IMG/VR virus record: IMGVR_UViG_3300035216_000306
Span: 1-22,212 of that record
Reading direction: 5' to 3' (one strand)
Origin: a virus
DNA length: 22,212 nt
Below the pieces are notes generated by a model. That model saw only the letters and a program-made list of their open reading frames with translations. It was not told the DNA's origin and ran no database searches. The translations under genes and the position numbers were made by a program. Below, piece by piece: positions 13,518 to 19,982 of the stretch (positions within the stretch are counted from its first letter, which is position 1; every line of letters begins with the position of its first letter).

Positions 13518-14361
13518 AACTCTTCTTCATTTCATTAAATACTTTTCTGATTCCAGCATCAATAGTGGTCTTGGGGACCCACCAGTTTAAAATATAAGTG
13601 TCTGCCTCATTTCTTTTGTCCATCTGAACACTGTCTTTAGCCAGTCCAGAGTTAATCTTTACATCATATCTATCAATTAATCCAAAACAACCCTGAATGA
13701 TATTAGCAATCTCTCTAACAGTATTAGAGTGGAATGATGTAATGTGAAGTGGATCTTCTGGTTTGAAGTCGGTATAGTTTTCCATAACCGTCTCTAATGC
13801 TTCACAACAGTCCTCAGCATATAAGAACTGACGTTCTTCAGTACCATCAGTCATCATTTCAAACTGACCCTCTTCAAATCCTTTACGAATAAAGTCAGTG
13901 ATCACATGTGCCTTATCCATGTCTTTCTCAATACCATACACATTCCAGAACTTAACAGTTAGTCCTTTCAGTGCTGTAGTGTGAAGTTCACCCATTCTTT
14001 TAGCAACACCATATGGTGAGTGACTCATATTGCTCATTTGAGAAGAAGCAAAGATGAATCTCTTATTGAACTTTTTCAATAATTTAAAGGTGTTCGCCAT
14101 CATACGAGTATTATTGTTGACAAAGTCAAACGTATGTTGATACTTCTTCAAGTAACGTGAACCACCTACATCAAAAGCAAGAAAGAATACAAAATCAGCA
14201 TACTGAATTGCATTCTCTACCACAGTGTTAGGTGTCACTCTCAAATCATATTGAACACCATTTACAATATCAACATTGCTTACATGATGTCCTTTGTCTT
14301 TTAGGTACTCAGATAGATAAGCACCGATCTGACCAGCAGATCCTAGGATTGTAATATTCAT
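13504..14361 (-). CDS. NAD-dependent epimerase/dehydratase (extended SDR)
   Basis: This is a nucleotide-sugar-modifying enzyme of the extended short-chain dehydrogenase class. The dinucleotide site is ITILGSAGQIGAYL (G-x-x-G-x-x-G, residues 7-13). VFFLAFDVGG, a serine in RFIFASSQMSN and the catalytic Y-x-x-x-K in HSPYGVAKRMGE follow in the usual order. TEERQFLYAEDCCEAL is the C-terminal substrate-domain signature. The exact reaction (epimerase, reductase or dehydratase) cannot be told. It probably acts with the upstream GDP-mannose 3,5-epimerase-like enzyme. Confidence 0.85.
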   Translation of the reverse strand: MNITILGSAGQIGAYLSEYLKDKGHHVSNVDIVNGVQYDLRVTPNTVVENAIQYADFVFFLAFDVGGSRYLKKYQHTFDFVNNNTRMMANTFKLLKKFNKRFIFASSQMSNMSHSPYGVAKRMGELHTTALKGLTVKFWNVYGIEKDMDKAHVITDFIRKGFEEGQFEMMTDGTEERQFLYAEDCCEALETVMENYTDFKPEDPLHITSFHSNTVREIANIIQGCFGLIDRYDVKINSGLAKDSVQMDKRNEADTYILNWWVPKTTIDAGIRKVFNEMKKSYESN

Positions 14362-15068
14362 ACTCCTTTTAACAAAACGTCACCACCGTCGGCGTCACCA
14401 CATCTCCAGTTATGCTCAAGAACATAGTTGGGAAGAAGTGATTGAATTTCTTCAAGACCTGCACAGTTTTTATACATCTCTTCATCATAATACTCAGTAT
14501 AGACATAGTCAGTTTTTGAAAGCATCCTTTGAGCACCTTTAAGGACTTCTCTTTCAGCCCCCTGAGTGTCCATCCAAAGAAAATCAATATGATCAATATC
14601 ATTTTCTTCACAGAAAATATCAACAGAGGTACACTCTGCCTCTACAGTCTCCTCAAATACAGTCTTTGGCCATCGGTTACCATATTTATCACTCCCTAAG
14701 TGGGTGACTGGTCGGTGAATTGAACCAGAGTATCTACCAATATTCTCACCACCATCTGGCCAACCAACATCTCTAGACCGATTGAAGGTAATGGTTCCTT
14801 TACGATCACACATTGCATAGGGATGGAAAATGTGTCTCTCATCGGTTACAAGTTGGTCATTGTTGCCCCCCATAGCATCGGTTTGGCCAAGATTAGTAAG
14901 AGCACGAATGTTGATAGGTTCTGGATCAAAGGTATAGATAGTCAACTCCTTACCAAAAGTGTTCAAGAAAGTCTTAGTGTCCCTACCATCTGCACACCCA
15001 ACCTCAAAGATGATGACCTTTTCCCTTGATTTCATCAAGTTTTTAATTTGTGTATGTGTAATAGCCAT
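14358..15068 (-). CDS. FkbM-family methyltransferase
   Basis: FkbM enzymes methylate hydroxyls on sugars or polyketides using S-adenosylmethionine. The SAM-binding motif I is IFEVGCADGRDTKTF (residues about 20-34). IYTFDPEPINIRAL is the acidic ribose-binding loop, and the family hallmark IDFLWMDTQGAEREVLKGA lies at about 160-178. At 236 residues it is a usual length. GAGG lies seven bases before the ATG. It probably O-methylates a sugar of the glycan built by this operon (inference). Confidence 0.88.
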   Translation of the reverse strand: MAITHTQIKNLMKSREKVIIFEVGCADGRDTKTFLNTFGKELTIYTFDPEPINIRALTNLGQTDAMGGNNDQLVTDERHIFHPYAMCDRKGTITFNRSRDVGWPDGGENIGRYSGSIHRPVTHLGSDKYGNRWPKTVFEETVEAECTSVDIFCEENDIDHIDFLWMDTQGAEREVLKGAQRMLSKTDYVYTEYYDEEMYKNCAGLEEIQSLLPNYVLEHNWRCGDADGGDVLLKGV

Positions 15069-15104
15069 AATAATCCTCAGTTAATTAAATCTTTTTAGAT
15101 AGTT

Positions 15105-15692
15105 TCATTCAACGTGTCTAATTGCCATCATAGAGTCATCAAATCTTCCACTAACATCCCTCAAGTCATGGAAGACATAGGTGTACTCTTCAGGGAGAGC
15201 CGATTTAAGCATTCCATAAGGATCTTTGCTGTGTCCTTCCAAAGGCCATCCATGTTGAATGTCTTCAATAACATAAAGACCACCCTTTTTAAGTAGTGGT
15301 AAGTAAAGTTCCATAGCCTTTATTTGATGATCTGTCCAGTGATTACCATCATCGATGATGATATCAAACTTAGGAAGTTTGTCTACCATTTCCTGTGTAT
15401 ACGCATCACCAAAGTGATATTCCACACCTGGAATCGACCTATTGACCTGTTCAACTACCTCAGGTCTATTATCAATACCGACAACAGTTTTAGCGTTTTT
15501 GAAATACTCTCTCCAAAGTCTTAAAGAATATCCTCCACTGATTCCAATCTCTAGGACTGATACTTTCTTATCTCTGTATGGTTCAAATGCTTCTTCATAG
15601 AAGTAATCAACATAACAATGTGTAGAGTTTTTATCGGTTCCACCACCAGAAAACTCCAGATTGTTCTGGAGTATAACATCTTTTATTTTCAT
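15105..15692 (-). CDS. Class I SAM-dependent methyltransferase, MycE/sugar type
   Basis: The opening (GGTDKNSTHCYVDYFYEEAF) followed by KVSVLEIGISGGYSLRLW (SAM motif I), TVVGIDNRP (acidic loop) and FDIIIDDGNHWTDHQIKAME (metal-binding D-D-G-x-H region) is the pattern of macrolide-sugar O-methyltransferases such as MycE and of related cephalosporin-hydroxylase-like proteins. At 195 residues it has only the catalytic domain. It starts within the stop of the upstream epimerase (4-bp overlap). The 36-base gap to FkbM is the only spacer in the operon. Sugar O-methylation is the likely role. Confidence 0.82.
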   Translation of the reverse strand: MKIKDVILQNNLEFSGGGTDKNSTHCYVDYFYEEAFEPYRDKKVSVLEIGISGGYSLRLWREYFKNAKTVVGIDNRPEVVEQVNRSIPGVEYHFGDAYTQEMVDKLPKFDIIIDDGNHWTDHQIKAMELYLPLLKKGGLYVIEDIQHGWPLEGHSKDPYGMLKSALPEEYTYVFHDLRDVSGRFDDSMMAIRHVE

Positions 15693-16735
15693 GAGTTAAT
15701 TTGTTCTTGAATCCATTTGTATGTTTTACGGATACCCTCTTCAAGGGTTTGACTATAATTCCAATCAAGTTTCTCTCGGATAAGATCATTGTTGGAGTTA
15801 CGACCACGAACACCCAGAGGAGCATCCAGTTTATACATCTTCTTAACAACCTTACCAGAAATTTTAGCAGTTGTCTCTACTAGTTGATTAATAGTAACCA
15901 TCTCTTCAGATCCAATATTAACAGGACCCATGAAGTCACTATCCATCAGTCGTCTAGTTGCTTCAATGCATTCATCAACGAACAGGAAGGAACGAGTTTG
16001 TAAGCCATCTCCCCACACCTCGATGGCTCCACCAACCTCCGGGAGGTAAGCGACTTTACGGCAGATTGCAGCTGGTGCCTTCTCTCTTCCACCGTCCCAG
16101 GTTCCTTCGGGACCAAATATGTTGTGATAGCGAGCAACCCGAACAGGAATCCTATGATTACGGTTGTAAGCAAAGTAAAGTCTTTCGCTAAAGAGTTTTT
16201 CCCAACCGTACTCCGAGTCAGGAGCAGCAGGGTACGCAGATTCTTCACGGCAATCGGGGTTATCGGGGTCTAGTTGATTGTGTTCTGGATACATACAGGC
16301 TGATCCAGAATAGAAAATCTTAGTTTTATTTGTCTCAGTCTTCTCATTCAACTTACGTTGTTCTTCCAAGACATTCAGATTGATTGTCACTGAGTTGTGC
16401 ATAATATCTGCATCATTCTCACCAGTGAATACGAAACCAGCACCACCCATATCAGCAGCGAACTGGTAGATCTCATCAAAAGATTCAATTAGTTTATCGG
16501 GAACACTATTGTAAAAGTTTCCACGATATCCGCTGAATTGAAGAGCACGGCGAACAAAATCTACTTCACGAAGATCACCAAGGATGAACTCATGAGATTC
16601 TGAAGAGGAAAACTCAGGGCGTTTTAGATCGACACCACGGACCCAATACCCCTCATCACGGAGACGTTTGACCATATGACTTCCAATAAAACCACCCGCA
16701 CCGAGAACCAGTGCGGTTTTTGTATATTCACTCAT
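15689..16735 (-). CDS. GDP-mannose 3,5-epimerase-like enzyme
   Basis: The plant homologue converts GDP-D-mannose to GDP-L-galactose and GDP-L-gulose. This 348-residue SDR has the NAD site VLGAGGFIGSHM, QFAADMGGAGFV, the active-site SGSACMYPE with Y-x-x-x-K in SEYGWEKLFSER, and RYHNIFGPEGTWDGGREKAP. It also has WGDGLQTRSFLFVDECIEA and GVRGRNSNNDLI. These long stretches closely track the plant enzyme from memory. It is the first gene of the operon behind a TTGACA promoter. Other sugar epimerases of the SDR class are possible but match less well. Confidence 0.88.
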   Translation of the reverse strand: MSEYTKTALVLGAGGFIGSHMVKRLRDEGYWVRGVDLKRPEFSSSESHEFILGDLREVDFVRRALQFSGYRGNFYNSVPDKLIESFDEIYQFAADMGGAGFVFTGENDADIMHNSVTINLNVLEEQRKLNEKTETNKTKIFYSGSACMYPEHNQLDPDNPDCREESAYPAAPDSEYGWEKLFSERLYFAYNRNHRIPVRVARYHNIFGPEGTWDGGREKAPAAICRKVAYLPEVGGAIEVWGDGLQTRSFLFVDECIEATRRLMDSDFMGPVNIGSEEMVTINQLVETTAKISGKVVKKMYKLDAPLGVRGRNSNNDLIREKLDWNYSQTLEEGIRKTYKWIQEQINS

Positions 16736-16756
16736 TTTGATAATTTGTTTGTTACT

Positions 16757-16785
16757 ATTTTATAGGTCTAGATCTCAGATGTCAA
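16757..16785 (-). promoter_or_regulatory. Promoter of the glycan operon
   Basis: TTGACA (16785-16780) and TAAAAT (16762-16757) have a 17-base spacer. The -35 lies within the last codons of the 90-residue gene. The -10 is part of CTATAAAATAG, which also resembles the T4 late box with one inserted base. The start codon follows 22 bases later. No other promoter is evident until the far end of the cassette. Confidence 0.75.
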
Positions 16786-17047
16786 TTCTCCTAACTCCAT
16801 CATTATCTTTCTGACAATATTGAGTAATAACTGGAATACTATTCAGTGCATTAATCAAAGCATCAACTCTACTACTATCACCACTAGACTTCTTAGCAGC
16901 AGGAGCAGCATGTTTGTGAGAAGCCACTTCTTTCTTCAGTTCAGCAATAGCTGTTTCAAGATCTTGAAGTCTACCTTCAACTTCAACATCATATTTTGAC
17001 ATGGAAGCACCACTAGAGGACTTACCCGCAGTTCCTTTATAAGCCAT
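16775..17047 (-). CDS. Late coiled-coil protein (90 aa)
   Basis: The first 18 residues are Gly/Ser/Lys-rich. Residues about 19-45 (YDVEVEGRLQDLETAIAELK) form a heptad-like coiled coil. A HKHAAPAAKKSSGDSS linker and a helix with DALINALNSIPVITQY follow. It sits directly behind a perfect TATAAATA late box, so I infer a late product, possibly a virion component such as a small fibre or capsid decoration protein. No family recognised. Its 3' end contains the promoter of the glycan operon. Confidence 0.7.
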   Translation of the reverse strand: MAYKGTAGKSSSGASMSKYDVEVEGRLQDLETAIAELKKEVASHKHAAPAAKKSSGDSSRVDALINALNSIPVITQYCQKDNDGVRRIDI

Positions 17048-17072
17048 ATGTTCAGTAATAATTATACGACCC

Positions 17073-17080
17073 TATTTATA
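17073..17080 (-). promoter_or_regulatory. T4-type late promoter TATAAATA
   Basis: This is an exact match to the T4 late consensus, 25 bases upstream of the 90-residue gene's start. Its first T-A step overlaps the T-run of the preceding terminator. A separate TATAAT (17066-17061) lies just downstream but has no -35 partner. Confidence 0.7.
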
Positions 17081-17106
17081 AAAAAAGGACGGGGGTCATC
17101 CCGTCC
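17080..17106 (-). terminator. Intrinsic terminator of the tRNA/talC/def region
   Basis: GGACGGG and CCCGTCC form a perfect seven-pair GC-rich stem with a six-base loop, followed by seven T. It stands after the three small unknown genes and directly before the late promoter. Confidence 0.9.
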
Positions 17107-17158
17107 TGAAGAGGTCTTGCATGCACGCCACTTGTTCTTTAGAGAAACAAGAAACTCA

Positions 17159-17410
17159 TCAGGTTGTATCCCGACCAGTGCTGTTAGAGTCCATCCGTGA
17201 CTTAATGAGATCAATCCTTGCTTTTAAATTTACTTCAGAATCTCTTTGAAGATGTCCATAAAACATATTCATATGAGTCTGAACATTACTCCATCCATGA
17301 TACTTTTTATGAGATCTTACTCTCATATAGTAATCATGGAGTAAAAGTTTGGCATCATATACCGTCATCCACTCATGTATTAGAGTTAAGTTGATGGCAT
17401 CTTGTTCCAT
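17159..17410 (-). CDS. Unknown helical protein (83 aa)
   Basis: The protein is soluble, His/Met/Tyr-rich and mostly helical (INLTLIHEWMTVYDAKLLLH; MNMFYGHLQRDSEVNLKARI). No motif identifies it. It directly follows the stop of the 79-residue gene and is the last gene before the terminator at 17106. It is probably cotranscribed with two upstream genes from the promoter at 17913-17885. Confidence 0.65.
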   Translation of the reverse strand: MEQDAINLTLIHEWMTVYDAKLLLHDYYMRVRSHKKYHGWSNVQTHMNMFYGHLQRDSEVNLKARIDLIKSRMDSNSTGRDTT

Positions 17411-17650
17411 TTAAATTGATGACACAGTGTCTTTTACATAACAAGGTACATCTTCAGGATCTAACCATTTAGTGTACTCAAAATCATCTATTGCAGTTAG
17501 AAGTTGCATTTGATTATCAAGGAGATACATATCACTATATCTCTTTGACCAACTATTTGCTTTCTGAATGCGATAGTCTGGCATACCATTTATTTCCAAT
17601 GTGCCACACTCAACATACCGATATGGAAAACGTTCTAGTAAAACTTTCAC
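17411..17650 (-). CDS. Unknown small protein (79 aa)
   Basis: This product has an apparent beta-strand N-terminus (MKVLLERFPYRYVECGTLEI) and a polar, Trp/Tyr-containing middle (YRIQKANSWSKRYSDMYLLD). The ending is acidic (YTKWLDPEDVPCYVKDTVSS). It starts with a 4-bp overlap on the previous gene and ends one base before the next. I cannot name its family. Confidence 0.65.
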   Translation of the reverse strand: MKVLLERFPYRYVECGTLEINGMPDYRIQKANSWSKRYSDMYLLDNQMQLLTAIDDFEYTKWLDPEDVPCYVKDTVSSI

Positions 17651-17862
17651 ACTACCTCCGAAGTTTCAAGATCTTCAGCGATACAATCAATCAGGATATC
17701 ATAGTCATCAAGTGGATCACCAGAAAACTCAACACCATTGTTCTGATAAAACTTACGGATCTTCTTGTAAAGTTTCGGATTCTTTACATCGAGATAGAAA
17801 TCACCACCGACAGCAGATCGGAGAGTACTGATATCTTTCTTGAACTTGGAAGTAATAGTCAT
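17647..17862 (-). CDS. Unknown small protein (71 aa)
   Basis: The protein opens with basic MTITSKFKKDISTLRSAVGG. It then has strand and helix segments (FYLDVKNPKLYKKIRKFYQN) and an acidic C-terminus (DPLDDYDILIDCIAEDLETS). It is the first gene after a strong promoter, with a short leader of about 20 bases. No function recognised. Confidence 0.65.
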   Translation of the reverse strand: MTITSKFKKDISTLRSAVGGDFYLDVKNPKLYKKIRKFYQNNGVEFSGDPLDDYDILIDCIAEDLETSEVV

Positions 17863-17884
17863 CTTCTGTATGGATTACTCTGTA

Positions 17885-17913
17885 ATTATAGGGGGTGTAC
17901 CCATATAGGTCAA
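17885..17913 (-). promoter_or_regulatory. Sigma70-type promoter for three small genes
   Basis: TTGACC (17913-17908) and a perfect TATAAT (17890-17885) have a 17-base spacer, placed between tRNA-Met-type and the 71-residue gene. Confidence 0.78.
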
Positions 17914-17938
17914 GGGGCCAATCAAGGAACTGACCCGA

Positions 17939-18011
17939 TGGGGGTTGTGGGGATCGAACCCACCTTCGGCACGTTATGAGCATGCTGCATTCTCCAGATT
18001 GCTAAACCCCC
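17939..18011 (-). tRNA. tRNA with CAU anticodon, probably elongator Met
   Basis: A 73-base cloverleaf is visible: acceptor GGGGGTT/AACCCCC, D arm with GCA/TGC, anticodon stem GCATG/CGTGC with loop CTCATAA, T arm GTGGG/CCCAC with TTCGATC and discriminator A. The G1-C72 pair argues against initiator tRNA. A CAU tRNA can also be Ile2 after lysidine modification. The separate Ile(UAU) tRNA next door makes Met more likely. CCA is not encoded. Confidence 0.9.
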
Positions 18012-18013
18012 AA

Positions 18014-18085
18014 TAGGACTGCTGGGAGTTGAACCCAGGTCACACCGTTATAAGCAGTGGGCCTTAACCGTTAGGCGACAGTCCC
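18014..18085 (-). tRNA. tRNA-Ile (UAU anticodon)
   Basis: Acceptor GGGACTG/CAGTCCT (one G-T pair), D stem GCCT/AGGC, anticodon stem CACTG/CGGTG with loop CTTATAA giving anticodon UAU, and T stem CTGGG/CCCAG with TTCAACT. It reads AUA, a codon many bacteria decode only with a lysidine-modified CAU tRNA. It is 72 bases without encoded CCA and starts directly at the end of the antitoxin-like gene. Confidence 0.9.
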
Positions 18086-18256
18086 TCAGGATCCTTCGTT
18101 GTTCTGTTCTGTGTATATGCGTATGAGTTCATCATCCGCCGGAACCATCACTGCTCTATTTTTTCCATTTGTTATTCCTATTGACTCACCATTCTCAACC
18201 TTTGAAATCAGTTCTTCCCAGTTCTCTTGCCAGTGTTCCACTGAATAAAATTTCAT
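18086..18256 (-). CDS. Phd/YefM-like orphan antitoxin (56 aa)
   Basis: The short frame starts MKFYSVEHWQENWEELISKV and continues ENGESIGITNGKNRAVMVPADDE. This follows the Phd/YefM antitoxin layout: a first strand, a helix ending in a V-E-N-G-E turn, then a strand pair with a charged turn and A-V-M-V-P. Antitoxins of this family bind DNA and neutralise a partner toxin through their C-terminal tail. Here the tail is short (about 10 residues) and no toxin gene adjoins: neighbours are tRNA-Ile (its first base follows the stop) and tRNA-Val. It may be an anti-toxin decoy or a regulator (inference). Confidence 0.7.
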   Translation of the reverse strand: MKFYSVEHWQENWEELISKVENGESIGITNGKNRAVMVPADDELIRIYTEQNNEGS

Positions 18257-18318
18257 AGTTGATTATATGTATAAAGGAATTCTACTTCGGATTATCTAGA
18301 CTAAGATAAGTTCTATGA

Positions 18319-18390
18319 TGGGAGATACAAGGATCGAACTTGTGACAATCTCGGTGTAAACGAGGTGCTCTACCTCTGAGCTAATCTCCC
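18319..18390 (-). tRNA. tRNA-Val (UAC anticodon)
   Basis: Acceptor GGGAGAT/ATCTCCC is perfect, D stem GCTC/GAGC, anticodon loop TTTACAC with UAC anticodon (the outermost anticodon pair is C-A mismatched) and T stem ACAAG/CTTGT. Its first base is also the last base of the def stop codon. CCA is not encoded. Confidence 0.92.
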
Positions 18391-18821
18391 TAGTAATCTG
18401 TCATTAACACACCATCTAGGTGGTCAATCTCATGTTGAACAACACGAGATTCCCATGATTTGAGTTTCCACTTTTTGTACTTACCACTCAAATCTTGAAA
18501 CTTAATTGATACTTTTGTTGGTCTAGTTAAATCAAAATATGTATCAGGGATACTGAGACAACCTTCTTGGAGGTTACAAGTACCTATAGAGTGCCACTTA
18601 ATAACAGGATTGATCATTTCTTGAATTGTATTATCCAAGAGTTTAACGACAATCACTCTGATATTTTTGCCAACTTGAGGAGCTGATAGACCCATACCAT
18701 CAGCATGAATCATAGTTTCTTTCATGTCTTCGATCAACTTTCTAACTTCATTAGTTAAAATGACAGGACAAGATTCTTTTCTTAGTATCTCATCACCGTC
18801 TTTTAGTATCTCTAAAATCAT
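18390..18821 (-). CDS. def: Peptide deformylase
   Basis: The enzyme removes the formyl group from new proteins. All three metal/active-site motifs are present: GMGLSAPQVG (residues 42-51, Gly-x-Gly-x-Ala variant with Ser46), EGCLSIP (86-92, Cys88 ligand) and QHEIDHLDG (129-137, HExxH with His130, Glu131, His134). At 143 residues it is shorter than most bacterial forms, as in other phage deformylases that lack a C-terminal extension. Known cyanophage copies are thought to help maintain photosystem II D1 turnover (family knowledge). It starts one base into the talC stop and is followed by tRNA-Val. Confidence 0.95.
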   Translation of the reverse strand: MILEILKDGDEILRKESCPVILTNEVRKLIEDMKETMIHADGMGLSAPQVGKNIRVIVVKLLDNTIQEMINPVIKWHSIGTCNLQEGCLSIPDTYFDLTRPTKVSIKFQDLSGKYKKWKLKSWESRVVQHEIDHLDGVLMTDY

Positions 18822-19489
18822 TACTCTTCATCTGGATGAGGTGCCCTGTGAGTAACCTCTGACCAATCCTTGTCAAAGATCTCAAGACCCTTGTCAGTTA
18901 GTATGTGATCATACATCTTCTTAAAGATTTCAGGAGGCATTGTCACTACCTGAGCTCCATTATAGAATGACCTTACAACTCTTTGAACACTACGAATTGA
19001 AGCCGAGAGAACCTGAGTACGGATACCATGAATACGATACAATTCAGAGATCGAACGTACAACTTCAAGACCAGCGATAGACTGATCATCAAGTCTTCCC
19101 ACAAAAGGTGAGACATATGTGGCTCCAGACTTAGCTGCCAGGATTGCCTGAGCCGCTGAGAATATTAATGTCACATTTACATTAATTTTTTCTTTGGACA
19201 GGTAATTGCAGGCCATCAGACCATCTTCAGTACAAGGTACTTTGATAGTAGCCACAGAACCAAAACGATTATGGAGTCTCTGACCTTCCTTCACCATCTC
19301 ATTAAAATCACCTACAACCTCCATACTAATATCTTTAATACCAATATCTTTGATTGCCTCATATACATCACCAGGAGATCTACCACTCTTCATGATGAGG
19401 GTGGGGTTAGTAGTGACTCCATCAATTAAACCAGTATTGTAACACTGACGGATAATATCTGTATCAGCAGTATCCAGGAAGATTTTCAT
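18821..19489 (-). CDS. talC: Transaldolase, TalC (fructose-6-phosphate aldolase) type
   Basis: TalC transfers a dihydroxyacetone unit in the pentose phosphate pathway and is a common cyanophage auxiliary gene, thought to steer carbon to NADPH and ribose for nucleotides. The 222-residue protein opens MKIFLDTADTDIIRQ and has DGVTTNPTLIMKSG. The Schiff-base lysine K83 is in VATIKVPCT, and VNVTLIFSAAQAILAAKSGA and YVSPFVGRLDDQ follow. It is complete. A short leader with a GC-rich hairpin separates it from tRNA-Thr. It is coupled to def at the stop codon. Confidence 0.95.
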   Translation of the reverse strand: MKIFLDTADTDIIRQCYNTGLIDGVTTNPTLIMKSGRSPGDVYEAIKDIGIKDISMEVVGDFNEMVKEGQRLHNRFGSVATIKVPCTEDGLMACNYLSKEKINVNVTLIFSAAQAILAAKSGATYVSPFVGRLDDQSIAGLEVVRSISELYRIHGIRTQVLSASIRSVQRVVRSFYNGAQVVTMPPEIFKKMYDHILTDKGLEIFDKDWSEVTHRAPHPDEE

Positions 19490-19541
19490 GAATCTTTACT
19501 TCTTTAAATTGACTAGTTGATTAATATATATGTTAAGTGGT

Positions 19542-19599
19542 GGGGGTGTTACCACCCCCAGACCTCTTCACACGGAAGGGAAATTCGGGATTAACCCGA
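19542..19599 (-). promoter_or_regulatory. Two hairpins between tRNA-Thr and talC
   Basis: TTCGGG/CCCGAA forms a six-pair stem starting just after (and touching) the 3' end of tRNA-Thr. GGGGGTG/CACCCCC (19559-19542) forms a perfect seven-pair stem with a four-base loop. Neither is followed by a real T-run, so they are not clear terminators. They may direct RNA processing between tRNA and talC or protect the mRNA 5' end. Confidence 0.4.
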
Positions 19600-19671
19600 A
19601 GCCTCTGACAAGATTTGAACTTGCGACCTGAGCTTTACAAAAGCCCTGCTCTACCACTGAGCTACGGAGGC
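19600..19671 (-). tRNA. tRNA-Thr (UGU anticodon)
   Basis: Acceptor GCCTCCG/CAGAGGC has one C-A mismatch. Anticodon stem GGGCT/AGCTC with loop TTTGTAA gives UGU, and T stem GCAAG/CTTGT pairs. Length 72 with T discriminator and no encoded CCA. Confidence 0.9.
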
Positions 19672-19682
19672 ATACATTACAC

Positions 19683-19814
19683 TTATCCATATACTATATG
19701 GGCATCACACCCAGTATACTGACAGTTTGCAATGGAGTAAGACGCAGGTCCTCCGCGAATATCCAAAGAGGGCTGACTCCACCAAGTATTAGTGGCACCT
19801 TTGGTTGGAACGTC
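19683..19814 (-). other. Start-less but protein-like reading frame between tRNAs
   Basis: After a TGA at 19817-19815 this frame is open for 43 codons and ends in TAA. It reads DVPTKGATNTWWSQPSLDIR followed by GGPASYSIANCQYTGCDAHI and VYG, which is polar, aromatic and Cys-containing like a real protein, not like random translation. No ATG or GTG exists in frame; only a TTG at codon 17 does. It could be a gene with an unusual start, a frameshifted gene (TTG at the end of tRNA-Asn spacer is one base out of frame), a decayed gene, or chance. Confidence 0.35.
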
Positions 19815-19826
19815 TCAAGTTCCTAA

Positions 19827-19899
19827 CTCCTCCACCTGGACTCGAACCAGGGACAGGGTGATTAACAGTCACCTGCTCTACCAACTGAGCTATAGAGGA
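19827..19899 (-). tRNA. tRNA-Asn (GUU anticodon)
   Basis: Acceptor TCCTCTA/TGGAGGA (one T-G pair), D arm with GCTC/GAGC, anticodon stem GGTGA/TCACC with loop CTGTTAA and G discriminator, as usual for Asn. CCA is not encoded. Confidence 0.93.
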
Positions 19900-19904
19900 T
19901 TGAA

Positions 19905-19978
19905 CGACTCGCGAAGGACTTGAACCTTCGACCGACTGCTTAGAAGGCAGTTGCTCTATCCATCTGAGCTAGCGAGTC
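19905..19978 (-). tRNA. tRNA-Arg (UCU anticodon)
   Basis: Acceptor GACTCGC/GCGAGTC is perfect. D arm GCTC/GAGC, anticodon stem ACTGC/GCAGT with loop CTTCTAA giving UCU, T stem GAAGG/CCTTC. It reads AGA. It is the first tRNA after the cluster promoter and lies five bases before tRNA-Asn. Confidence 0.93.
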
Positions 19979-19982
19979 ATAT

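Noticed and set aside
17062-17214. A 50-codon frame from a TTG, running through the terminator at 17080-17106
   Set aside because: Part of it looks protein-like (EFLVSLKNKWRACKTSSG), but it includes the terminator and late promoter as coding sequence and has no ATG or ribosome binding site.
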